NCBI GenBank assembly: GCA_016210285.1
Contig: JACQUN010000132.1
Coordinates: forward strand, 1 to 6,415
Length of the DNA stretch: 6,415 bases
Reading direction: 5' to 3'
DNA from: Chloroflexota bacterium
GTDB lineage: Bacteria; Chloroflexota; Dehalococcoidia; UBA1127; JACQUN01
The translations under genes and the position numbers were made by a program. This document shows positions 1 through 5,073 of this stretch, piece by piece. Under the pieces are notes generated by a model. The model worked only from the letters and a program-made list of their open reading frames with translations, made no database searches and was not told the origin of the DNA. Every line of letters begins with the position of its first letter. The first letter of the stretch is position 1.

Positions 1-959
1 ATGGCGCCGGGGTCGGAGCCAAAGGTTGACGCCAGCAGCCGGTTGTTGGCCTGGTCGTAGAACAGGCCCTTGACGGGTGGCGTGTTCGCAGGGAAGGCGG
101 CAACGCCGGTGGCGCCCGGAGACAGGCTCTTCACCTTCCGTGTCGTGCCATCCGTGTAGGCAACATAGGTGTTGTTATTGTCGGCGGCAACCGCCTGCGT
201 CTCCTTCAAGTTCGTAAGCGACTGGAAGAAGATGAGGAAGCCGCTGGTGGAGTCTACCCTCAGCAGTACGTCATCGTTGCCGGTCCCACCATCCACCAGG
301 ATGAGCATCTGGGTGGAGAAGGGGAGCATCTCCAGGCCCAAGGGCTTGGAGCCAGGGGGTGCCCCCGGGACGCCGGGGATATCAAACTGCTTGACAAACT
401 CCAGGGTGGGCGACGTGGTGGTGGCGTTGGGCATGTTGAACGCCTTGGCCGGGCTGTTGATCGCTGGGGCCAGGGCTGCCGGCGCCGGAAACTTGAGGAC
501 AGGGGGCGTGTACTTGATCACGTACTTCAGCTTGGACGCCGTGCTGAGACCCTTGTAGCCGTAGCCGTAGCCGTAGCCAACGAAGAGGAATTGCAATTGG
601 AGCTGGTCCACGTCCACGAATAGCTTGCCCAAAGGCTTGGGGGGTTGTGAATTGTCCTTGGGTAGACTGTTGGTCAGATTCTGCCCGGCCCCAGGGCCGG
701 TGGTGAGCTCGGCCTTCACTGGTTGGGGTCCCTGGACATCCAGCTCCACCTTGCTAATGCCGGCAACCTCATTCTGCGGGATCTGAATCTCCGCCGGGAA
801 GGTAACCAGCTCCCCAAGCTTGAAGGTGTTTTTAGCCAGCGGCCCGAAGGTGGCCGTCAAGCCAAAAACAGCGGAAGGAAGGAGGAGCAGGAGGGTGATG
901 GCACCCAGAGCCGCCCCAATGATTCCGAACCGGAGCCATTGCCGTGTCATCTGTTTCAT
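1..959 (-). CDS. Secreted protein of unknown function, 3' end beyond window
   Basis: The minus-strand frame stays open from ATG at 959 to the left edge (319 codons), so the gene is partial at its C-terminus. I do not recognise the family. The N-terminus MKQMTRQWLRFG is basic and is followed by a hydrophobic run at about residues 12-33 ending near SAVFGLTA, typical of a signal peptide; the mature protein should be outside the membrane. Residues 128-135 are four Gly-Tyr pairs encoded by a perfect hexamer repeat. The rest is rich in Pro, Thr, Asn and Val. The last 100 residues (NNNTYVAYTDGTTRKV, then GLFYDQANNRLLAS) read like beta-propeller blades, but this is only an impression. A GGTGGG sequence lies just upstream of the 959 start; ATG at 950 is an in-frame alternative. 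A good sigma70 promoter lies about 120 bases upstream. Confidence 0.8.
   Translation of the reverse strand, partial: MKQMTRQWLRFGIIGAALGAITLLLLLPSAVFGLTATFGPLAKNTFKLGELVTFPAEIQIPQNEVAGISKVELDVQGPQPVKAELTTGPGAGQNLTNSLPKDNSQPPKPLGKLFVDVDQLQLQFLFVGYGYGYGYKGLSTASKLKYVIKYTPPVLKFPAPAALAPAINSPAKAFNMPNATTTSPTLEFVKQFDIPGVPGAPPGSKPLGLEMLPFSTQMLILVDGGTGNDDVLLRVDSTSGFLIFFQSLTNLKETQAVAADNNNTYVAYTDGTTRKVKSLSPGATGVAAFPANTPPVKGLFYDQANNRLLASTFGSDPGA
555..578 (-). repeat. Four tandem copies of a GTAGCC hexamer coding (Gly-Tyr)4
   Basis: GTAGCC occurs four times without interruption on the plus strand (555, 561, 567, 573). On the coding minus strand this is GGC-TAC x4, giving residues 128-135 of the secreted protein. 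The DNA repeat is perfect, so copy number could vary by slippage without changing the frame. Confidence 0.9.
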
Positions 960-1077
960 GTCCCACCATCCCGGCGTGATTTTGGTCTATTATCCCCGTT
1001 TTCCCTTGGGGGAGCAGTGAAATTCCTGGGCAGGGGCTAGGAGAAGGTTGAGGGCTTTTCACGCCTATAACCCTATT

Positions 1078-1105
1078 AGTATAAAGGCCGAGCCGAAAAA
1101 GTCAA
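1078..1105 (-). promoter_or_regulatory. Sigma70-type promoter for the secreted-protein gene
   Basis: On the minus strand, TTGACT (1105-1100) is followed after 16 bases by TATACT (1083-1078); each box matches the consensus at five of six positions. Predicted transcription would start near 1071 and leave a leader of about 110 bases before the ATG at 959. I saw no riboswitch-like fold in that leader. Confidence 0.55.
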
Positions 1106-1112
1106 GGGCTCA

Positions 1113-1194
1113 CAGGGTATTCTTGCGCCAGTTCCCGCAGAGGGCAGGCGCAATCTCTGGATATAGCGGTTGAAAGCCAGGGTATTGCAACCCT
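1113..1194. promoter_or_regulatory. Repeated CAGGGTATT boxes in the divergent promoter region
   Basis: The 9-mer CAGGGTATT occurs at 1113-1121 and 1178-1186, 65 bases apart. The second copy is half of an inverted repeat, AGGGT (1179-1183), six bases, ACCCT (1190-1194), which abuts the -35 box of the rightward promoter. The first copy lies just upstream of the -35 box of the leftward promoter, and a related ATAACCCT is at 1067-1074, near the leftward transcription start. This could be a shared operator for both genes; no regulator is identifiable. Confidence 0.3.
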
Positions 1195-1223
1195 TTGACA
1201 AGCTATCGGAGCGCAGATACCAT
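1195..1223 (+). promoter_or_regulatory. Sigma70-type promoter for the Moco protein operon
   Basis: A perfect TTGACA at 1195-1200, 17 bases, then TACCAT at 1218-1223 (four of six). Predicted transcription starts near 1230, about 25 bases before the ATG at 1255. The TTG of this -35 box could be misread as an upstream start codon of the next gene, since it is in frame with it. Confidence 0.55.
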
Positions 1224-1254
1224 AGATAAATGGTACTTTTGGGGGAGGTGCAGG

Positions 1255-1878
1255 ATGCCCATGCCCAGGGTGCCCCGTCGGGCCAAGGAGATCGGCCAGG
1301 AACCACCACCACCTGCCCAGGTGCCGCCGGGGCAATTTGTCACGGAAAAGCTCCCGGTGCTCACGTACGGCCCTGCGCCGCACATAGAGCTGGCGAGCTG
1401 GCGTTTCCGCATCTTTGGCCTCGTGGAGGAGGAAAAAACCCTTTCCTGGCAGCAGCTCATGGCCCTGCCAACGGCCAGGGTCGTGGCCGATTTCCATTGT
1501 GTCACACAATGGAGTCGGCTTCACAACATCTGGGAGGGGGTCCCCTTCCGGGAGATCATGCGGCTGTCCAAGCCCTTGCCGGAAGCGCACTTCGTCATGG
1601 TGCAGTGCTATGGTGGCTACACGACCAACCTGCCTCTGGAGGCCCTGCTGCAGGATGATGTGCTCTTCGCGTATCGCCACGATGATGCTGACCTCAGCAC
1701 GGAGCACGGCGGTCCATTGCGCCTGGTGGTCCCCAAGCTCTACGGCTGGAAGAGCGCCAAGTGGGTGAACGGCCTGGAGTTCATGGAGCAGAACCAGCCT
1801 GGCTTCTGGGAGCAGCGGGGCTATAGCATGGGCGCCGACCCCTGGAAGGAAGAGCGGTTCTGGCCAGAGCTGACGTAG
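1255..1878 (+). CDS. Sulfite-oxidase-like molybdopterin-binding oxidoreductase
   Basis: A 207-residue protein of the oxidoreductase molybdopterin-binding family (sulfite oxidase / YedY fold, COG2041-like). Residues 80-87 read FHCVTQWS; Cys82 is the expected thiolate ligand of molybdenum. Residues 151-170, starting HGGPLRLVVP and continuing through KLYGWKSAKW, are the second family signature in the cofactor pocket. Length fits the short single-domain group without a C-terminal dimerisation domain. There is no twin-arginine signal or hydrophobic leader, so I infer a cytoplasmic enzyme; the physiological substrate is unknown. I chose ATG 1255 because GGAGG at 1244-1248 lies six bases upstream. 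The frame extends upstream to TTG 1195, but that codon is inside the -35 box. The DUF309 gene follows three bases after the TAG, suggesting an operon. Confidence 0.9.
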   Translation: MPMPRVPRRAKEIGQEPPPPAQVPPGQFVTEKLPVLTYGPAPHIELASWRFRIFGLVEEEKTLSWQQLMALPTARVVADFHCVTQWSRLHNIWEGVPFREIMRLSKPLPEAHFVMVQCYGGYTTNLPLEALLQDDVLFAYRHDDADLSTEHGGPLRLVVPKLYGWKSAKWVNGLEFMEQNQPGFWEQRGYSMGADPWKEERFWPELT

Positions 1879-1881
1879 CCC

Positions 1882-2421
1882 GTGCAGAGGAAGCAACCCC
1901 CCCGCAGCATGGCATCTGAGCCTCCCGGGCGGCGGGCCCGGGACGCCTTCTGGCTGCAAAGGCTCCGTGCCACGGGCCTCCCGGCCAGCCCTTCCCCGTC
2001 GTACACACCACCGCCCGCCCTGTACCGGGGGGTCCAGGAGTTCAACGATGGCTACTACTTCGCTGCGCATGAGACCCTGGAGGGGGTATGGCGCCAGGAG
2101 GGGTATCCCCTGCGTCTCCTCTACCACGGACTCATCAAGGCGGCTGTTGGCCTCCTGCACCTCGCACGCCACAACCCTGTAGGGGCGCGAAGCCAGCTTG
2201 GGGATGCCCTGAAGTATCTGGAGCCTTTCCTCCCATCCCTCATGGGCCTCCAGCTTGACCTGCTGGCCCAGGAGCTGGCGCTACGCCTGCACCTCCTCTC
2301 CACACCCCCCGCGCCGCGCTGGGAAGAGTTGGACCAGCTTGCCAGGCCCCAGATCCTCTCCATCCCTCCCACGCAACCCCTGACTGAACCCTTCCAGGGA
2401 CACGTCTGGGATAGCGAGTGA
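1882..2421 (+). CDS. DUF309 domain protein
   Basis: A 179-residue protein if the GTG at 1882 is used. Residues about 48-145 match the DUF309 family: ALYRGVQEFNDGYYFAAHE, where Phe, Gly and the HE pair of the motif F-x-x-G-x-(Y/F)-x-x-A-H-E-x-L-E-x-x-W are all visible, followed by a helical region with LLYHGLIKAAVGLLHLARHN. The family is a small all-helical domain of unknown biochemical function, so none is claimed here. The first 45 residues are basic and proline-rich. The start is uncertain: GTG 1882 lies three bases after the upstream stop, allowing coupling, while ATG 1909 (170 residues) is the next in-frame choice; neither has a clear Shine-Dalgarno. It is co-transcribed with the Moco gene by position. 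The TGA stop is normal. Confidence 0.85.
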   Translation: MQRKQPPRSMASEPPGRRARDAFWLQRLRATGLPASPSPSYTPPPALYRGVQEFNDGYYFAAHETLEGVWRQEGYPLRLLYHGLIKAAVGLLHLARHNPVGARSQLGDALKYLEPFLPSLMGLQLDLLAQELALRLHLLSTPPAPRWEELDQLARPQILSIPPTQPLTEPFQGHVWDSE

Positions 2422-2430
2422 TCCAGACAG

Positions 2431-2458
2431 TTGCCTTTCAGCGAAGGTTGAGTATGAT
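2431..2458 (+). promoter_or_regulatory. Possible promoter for the membrane protein gene
   Basis: TTGCCT at 2431-2436 (four of six), a 16-base spacer, then TATGAT at 2453-2458 (five of six). It lies 58 bases before the ATG at 2517 and just after the DUF309 stop, so it could give the membrane gene its own transcript. The -35 box is weak. Confidence 0.3.
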
Positions 2459-2516
2459 GGATGCGTCTGCCAGGTGGGTCCTGCTGCCCTGGGGGAACCT
2501 GGAAGGAGGCAAGGCC

Positions 2517-2981
2517 ATGAAGCGGTGGTATTCTGTGCGGTATCAGCCGCGCACCACGGTCATGTGGGTGGCAGCCACGGCCATCTGGTGGGTCGCGGCA
2601 GTGGTGAACCTGGTGCTCGTCTTCACCGTTGGAAGTCTGATAGCGGTCGTCCTCGCCATCATCACCGCCCTTGCCGCCGTGGCATTCACTGCCCTGCTCC
2701 CTTTCACCCGCCGGGCCCAGGAAGGAGAGGCCACGCAGCAGGGGGACTACCTCGTGGTACGAGAGCAGGGCCCCTGGTGGCGGCGCGTCAGTCTTGGCGG
2801 CTCCCTTCGGCTTCGAGTGCAGGGGATTGAGCGCACTGGTGGCGCCACCGCATTGGTTACGGGGGCAGACCCCTTCTGGGGGACCATGCGGCTCCGCTTC
2901 ACCCTGGAGGGGGAGACCGAGGCCCAGGAGGTCATGAAAGCCCTGGAGGGGCTTCGCAGGCCGCGGGGCGCCACCCCATGA
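2517..2981 (+). CDS. Two-helix membrane protein, unknown function
   Basis: A 154-residue protein. Two hydrophobic segments, about residues 14-36 and 39-62, are joined by a very short turn (VGS), giving a helical hairpin in the membrane. Basic residues at the N-terminus (MKRWYSVRYQPR) and after the second helix (FTRRAQ) predict both ends in the cytoplasm. Residues about 76-148 form a soluble, beta-rich tail with patterns such as GDYLVVREQGPWWRRVSLGG and MRLRFTLEGE, ending in a short helix. This resembles small bacterial PH-like or photosystem-assembly (Ycf4-like) membrane proteins, but I do not assign a family. ATG 2517 is chosen because AAGGAGG at 2503-2509 stands seven bases upstream. The same frame is open to GTG 2418, overlapping the DUF309 stop, but the extra 33 residues look non-conserved and have no ribosome site. 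Confidence 0.75.
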   Translation: MKRWYSVRYQPRTTVMWVAATAIWWVAAVVNLVLVFTVGSLIAVVLAIITALAAVAFTALLPFTRRAQEGEATQQGDYLVVREQGPWWRRVSLGGSLRLRVQGIERTGGATALVTGADPFWGTMRLRFTLEGETEAQEVMKALEGLRRPRGATP

Positions 2982-3002
2982 AGGGGTGTGGTCTGCCCAG
3001 AC
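2972..3002 (+). terminator. Possible weak terminator after the membrane protein gene
   Basis: CACCCC (2972-2977) pairs with GGGGTG (2983-2988) over a five-base loop that contains the TGA stop. GTCTG (2991-2995) then pairs with CAGAC (2998-3002). No U-tract follows, so termination is only suggested by position at the end of the block. Confidence 0.25.
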
Positions 3003-3044
3003 GCCCCCCTGTCGTGGCCGCAGAACCTGAGCAGAAAGTCAACG

Positions 3045-3068
3045 CTGCAGCAACCTGCAGCAACCTGC
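3045..3068. repeat. Short tandem repeat of a 10-base unit
   Basis: CTGCAGCAAC occurs at 3045-3054 and 3055-3064, followed by a partial third copy (CTGC). It lies in the 269-base gap between the membrane protein and flavoprotein genes. No function is evident. Confidence 0.7.
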
Positions 3069-3185
3069 TGACGGATGGGCTGCTCCCCGCAGATGCACAT
3101 ATGAAAACGGTCTCTGAAAACGACCTTGCGAACCCCTGTTGCCCCACCTTACTCTTACATTACGAGGGGCTTCAAGCCCTGTTAC

Positions 3186-3209
3186 GGCCCAGGGCAACGG
3201 CTCTGGGCC
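3186..3209 (+). other. Stable hairpin in the leader of the flavoprotein gene
   Basis: GGCCCAG (3186-3192) pairs with CTGGGCC (3203-3209). The stem continues inward with one G-U and two G-C pairs to a four-base AACG loop, about 10 bp in total. It ends 41 bases before the ATG at 3251 and 29 bases before the GGGAGGAG ribosome site. No U-tract follows, so a classical terminator is unlikely; an attenuator, a protein-binding RNA hairpin or an mRNA-stabilising element are all possible. Confidence 0.4.
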
Positions 3210-3250
3210 AGGGTGAATCCGCAGAGGGCTGAAGGGCGGGAGGAGCAGAG

Positions 3251-4408
3251 ATGGCAACTGGGAAGACTATCGTAGTCCTTGGTGGGGGTGTTGGCGGGCT
3301 CACGACAGCACGAGCGCTGCGCAAGGCCCTTCAGGGTGAGCACCGCATTGTGGTCGTTGACCGAAGTCCCCGGCACTTCTTCGCGCCCTCCTACCTGTGG
3401 CTCATGCTCGGCTGGCGGCAGCCTTCACAGGTATCTCGGGACCTGGCGCGGCTCCTGGGCAGCGGCATCGAGTTCAACCAAGGGCAGGTGGAGGGGATAG
3501 ACACCAGGGCGGGCTCCGTCACGGTAAGCGGGAAGGCGATTGGCTACGATTACCTGGTGGCGGCCCTCGGGGCTGAGCTGGCCTACGACGCTGTCCCTAA
3601 CCTGTTTCCAGCCGCATACAGCTACTTCGAGGTGGAGGAGGCACTGCGGCTGCGAGATGCCCTGCCCCAGTTCCAGGGCGGCAGGGTCGTGGTGCTCATC
3701 CCCAGCCTCCCCTACAAGTGCCCGGCCGCCCCCTACGAAGGTGCCCTGCTGCTGGACTATTACCTGAGGAAACATGGGCTGCGTGGCCGCTCGGAGGTGG
3801 AAATCTTCACACCGGAGCCGCAGCCCCTCCCTGTTGCTGGGCCCGAGGTGGGCAAGCTCGTGCAGGAGTTGCTTGGGGAAAGAGGGGTCGGTTTTCACTC
3901 AGGGCACCGCCTCTCACGGATAGACCCTGAGCGCCGCGAGCTGGCCTTCGAGAACGGTTCCGCTTCAGGCTACGACCTGCTGGTGGCGATCCCACCCCAT
4001 CGGTGTCCGGGCCCGGTGCGTGAGGGCGGACTGGCCGACAGCCGTGGCTGGGTGCCTGTGGACAAGGCCAGCCTGAGGGCCACAGCAGCGGAGCATGTGT
4101 ACGCCCTGGGGGACCTCACCGTCATCCCTCTGCCCGTAGGGTTGCCGCTCCCCAAGGCAGGGGTCTTTGCCCACGGACAGGGCAAGGTGGTGGCCCGCAA
4201 CATCGCGGCGGAAATCACCGGACGTCCCCCGGGAGCCTTCCTTGGTGAAGGCTCCTGATTCATGGAGAGCGGCTTCGGGAAAGCCGCCTACGTCACGGGG
4301 AACTTCTATGCGGAGCCCAGGCCCCAGGTCAAGCTCCGCACACCTGGCCGTCTCTGGCACTGGGGCAAGGTGCTCTTCGAGCGCCGCTGGCTCCAGGGCT
4401 GGTTCTGA
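3251..4408 (+). CDS. SQR-like FAD oxidoreductase, candidate selenoprotein (in-frame UGA)
   Basis: A flavoprotein of the sulfide:quinone reductase / flavocytochrome c type (NAD(P)/FAD-dependent oxidoreductase superfamily). GGAGG at 3239-3243 sits seven bases before ATG 3251. Residues 7-25 form the FAD Rossmann motif (VVLGGGVGGLTTA). FFAPSYLWLMLG (43-54) and Lys-Cys157-Pro-Ala-Ala-Pro-Tyr-Glu (156-163) are SQR-group signatures; Cys157 is the expected first redox cysteine. VYALGD (283-288) is the second FAD motif and PKAGVFAHGQGKVVARNIAA (301-320) the C-terminal family block. Codon 336 is TGA (4256-4258). In the same frame the family C-terminus continues: FMESGFGKAAYVTGNFYAEP (337-356), then LWHWGKVLFERRWLQGWF (368-385) and TGA. 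The full 385 residues fit the family's usual length; stopping at 335 removes this conserved tail. The tail normally follows a Cys, so selenocysteine is the favoured reading; a disabled allele or sequencing error is the alternative. Confidence 0.8.
4232..4255 (+). other. Hairpin immediately upstream of the internal UGA
   Basis: GGAGCCTTC (4232-4240) pairs perfectly with GAAGGCTCC (4247-4255) over a six-base loop (CTTGGT), ending at the base before the UGA. It lies within codons for Gly-Ala-Phe-Leu-Gly-Glu-Gly-Ser. No U-tract follows. Its role, if any, is unknown. Confidence 0.45.
4256..4258 (+). other. In-frame UGA, candidate selenocysteine codon
   Basis: TGA at codon 336 of the SQR-like frame. 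The next 49 codons in the same frame are clearly family sequence. Relatives have Cys in the equivalent G-x-G-x-C-F-(I/M)-E context, as I recall the family. From memory, the Acidithiobacillus SQR has its catalytic Cys356 in a matching place, before ADMGDTGAAF. Three other genes or gene ends here (2419, 2979, 4406) use TGA as a true stop, so UGA is not generally reassigned. Confidence 0.65.
4269..4287 (+). promoter_or_regulatory. Candidate bacterial SECIS hairpin
   Basis: GCGGCTT (4269-4275) pairs with AAGCCGC (4281-4287) over the loop CGGGA (4276-4280). The stem begins 10 bases after the UGA and the loop 17 bases after it. The published bacterial SECIS consensus, as I recall it, asks for a small apical loop (3-14 nt) with a G in the first two positions, a stem of 4-16 bp and 16-37 nt from UGA to loop; all are met. 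There is no E. coli-type bulged U or GGUC loop, so recognition by this host's SelB is inferred. Confidence 0.55.
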
Positions 4409-4427
4409 GTCCCCATAGCCAAACGAT

Positions 4428-4453
4428 GGGGCCCTCCAGGTCAGGAGGGCCCC
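4428..4453. terminator. Hairpin terminator between convergent genes
   Basis: GGGGCCCTCC (4428-4437) pairs perfectly with GGAGGGCCCC (4444-4453) across a six-base loop. It lies 19 bases after the flavoprotein stop and 37 bases beyond the end of the oppositely oriented zinc-ribbon gene, so it can serve both. There is no clear U-tract on either strand, which is common in GC-rich genomes. Confidence 0.65.
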
Positions 4454-4490
4454 CGCTCCCGCCGGCCTGCGGAGATTCGACTCGCCAGGT

Positions 4491-4679
4491 CTACGCAGCC
4501 TTTCGCTGAACGCTGCTCACTCCGGCGGCCGGGTGGGCCTCCTCCTGGATCAAACCGCACTGGATGCACTGCAGGTAGGCACCAAAAGGGTCATCCAGCA
4601 GATGCATATCCCCCCGGCACTTGGGGCAACCTTTGAAGAGAATCGAACCCCTCCTTATGCCCCGGATCCTAGCTTCCAT
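4491..4679 (-). CDS. Small zinc-ribbon protein
   Basis: A 62-residue protein. Cys18-x2-Cys21 (GCPKCRGD) and Cys38-x2-Cys41 (LQCIQCG), separated by 16 residues, make a four-cysteine zinc ribbon. The knuckles are joined by DMHLLDDPFGAYLQ, a spacing and wording common in tiny Chloroflexota zinc-ribbon proteins. The N-terminus is basic (RIRGIRRG), which could help nucleic-acid binding, but no specific function can be assigned. GAGGAGGG on the minus strand (4695-4688) is eight bases before the ATG at 4679, so the start is well supported. The stop is TAG. The gene converges on the flavoprotein gene and diverges from hspR. I found no convincing promoter upstream. Confidence 0.75.
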   Translation of the reverse strand: MEARIRGIRRGSILFKGCPKCRGDMHLLDDPFGAYLQCIQCGLIQEEAHPAAGVSSVQRKAA

Positions 4680-5032
4680 GCCCTGTTCCCTCCTCTAGGC
4701 GACGGGCGATGGGACATGGCCCACGTCGGAGCTCCCGTCCACCGCCCTACCATTCATCATAGGAACGCAAGAACCTCAAAAAGGTTAGATGACAAGCCCC
4801 TCGGCAGGGCTGCATCGCGATCAGTATCATCGTTCTGCCCTCGTTTCTACGCTTTCCCCCAGTCTTTGGATCTTCCCGGGCCAGTGGGCAAGAGCTTTCT
4901 CAGCATCCCTGTCCACTCTTCTCCGACGTTGAGCCGGCATGTGAGCTGGTTGAGTGCTGCGGCGGCACCCTCCGATTCAGGCAAGGCTCTAGCCTCGACG
5001 CGCTGAGTGCAGGCCCAGAGCGTGTTACAGTC
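4680..5032. other. Gene-free spacer between zinc-ribbon and hspR genes
   Basis: No convincing gene on either strand. The left end holds the ribosome site of the zinc-ribbon gene. A small inverted repeat AACCT-N5-AGGTT lies near 4772-4786, and AGGCT-CT-AGCCT at 4984-4995. I cannot assign either. The right end leads into the hspR promoter. Confidence 0.5.
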
Positions 5033-5053
5033 CTTGACATGAGGCATATCAAG
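5033..5053. promoter_or_regulatory. HAIR-like operator (HspR binding site)
   Basis: CTTGA (5033-5037) and TCAAG (5049-5053) form an inverted repeat with an 11-base spacer. The HAIR consensus for HspR in actinobacteria is CTTGAGT-N7-ACTCAAG, which has the same CTTGA-N11-TCAAG core; the inner two bases of each arm differ here. The site overlaps the -35 box of the hspR promoter, so bound HspR would block RNA polymerase. Confidence 0.6.
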
Positions 5054-5063
5054 GTGATAGACT
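5034..5063 (+). promoter_or_regulatory. Promoter of the hspR-grpE-dnaK operon
   Basis: A perfect TTGACA at 5034-5039, an 18-base spacer, then TAGACT at 5058-5063 (four of six). The predicted transcription start, near 5070, is only a few bases before the ATG at 5074, so the transcript would be leaderless or nearly so. That agrees with the lack of a Shine-Dalgarno before this ATG. Confidence 0.5.
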
Positions 5064-5073
5064 GTTCTCCACA

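Noticed and set aside
1102..2172. 356-residue minus-strand open frame
   Set aside because: It lies antisense to the Moco and DUF309 genes, whose family motifs are clear. Its composition (Pro, Leu, His, Gly) is typical of a GC-rich shadow frame.
2418..2516. GTG start at 2418 overlapping the DUF309 stop for the membrane protein
   Set aside because: ATG 2517 has a near-perfect Shine-Dalgarno at ideal spacing, and the extra residues add no recognisable feature. A possible promoter at 2431-2458 would lie inside such an extension.
3045..3070. Start of a CRISPR or larger repeat array
   Set aside because: Only two complete 10-base units with no spacers; too short and simple.
4256..4258. Genome-wide reassignment of UGA to Trp
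   Set aside because: Several genes here end at TGA in the expected place, Trp is encoded by TGG throughout, and the family residue at this site is Cys.
4262..4408. Separate 48-residue gene starting at ATG 4262
   Set aside because: It is in the same frame as the upstream flavoprotein and carries that family's own C-terminus. Its only ribosome site would be a weak AAGG, so it is better read as the continuation of one protein.
4633..4660. T-arm-like sequence GGTTCGATTC on the minus strand suggesting a tRNA
   Set aside because: No matching acceptor, D or anticodon arms surround it, and it lies inside the well-supported zinc-ribbon gene.
4533..5006. 157-residue plus-strand open frame
   Set aside because: It runs antisense over the zinc-ribbon gene and into the intergenic spacer, with no recognisable domain and no good ribosome site.
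4952..5008. GAGTGC sequences resembling half of a CIRCE element
   Set aside because: There is no TTAGCACTC partner at nine-base spacing on either copy, and the regulator present is of HspR type.
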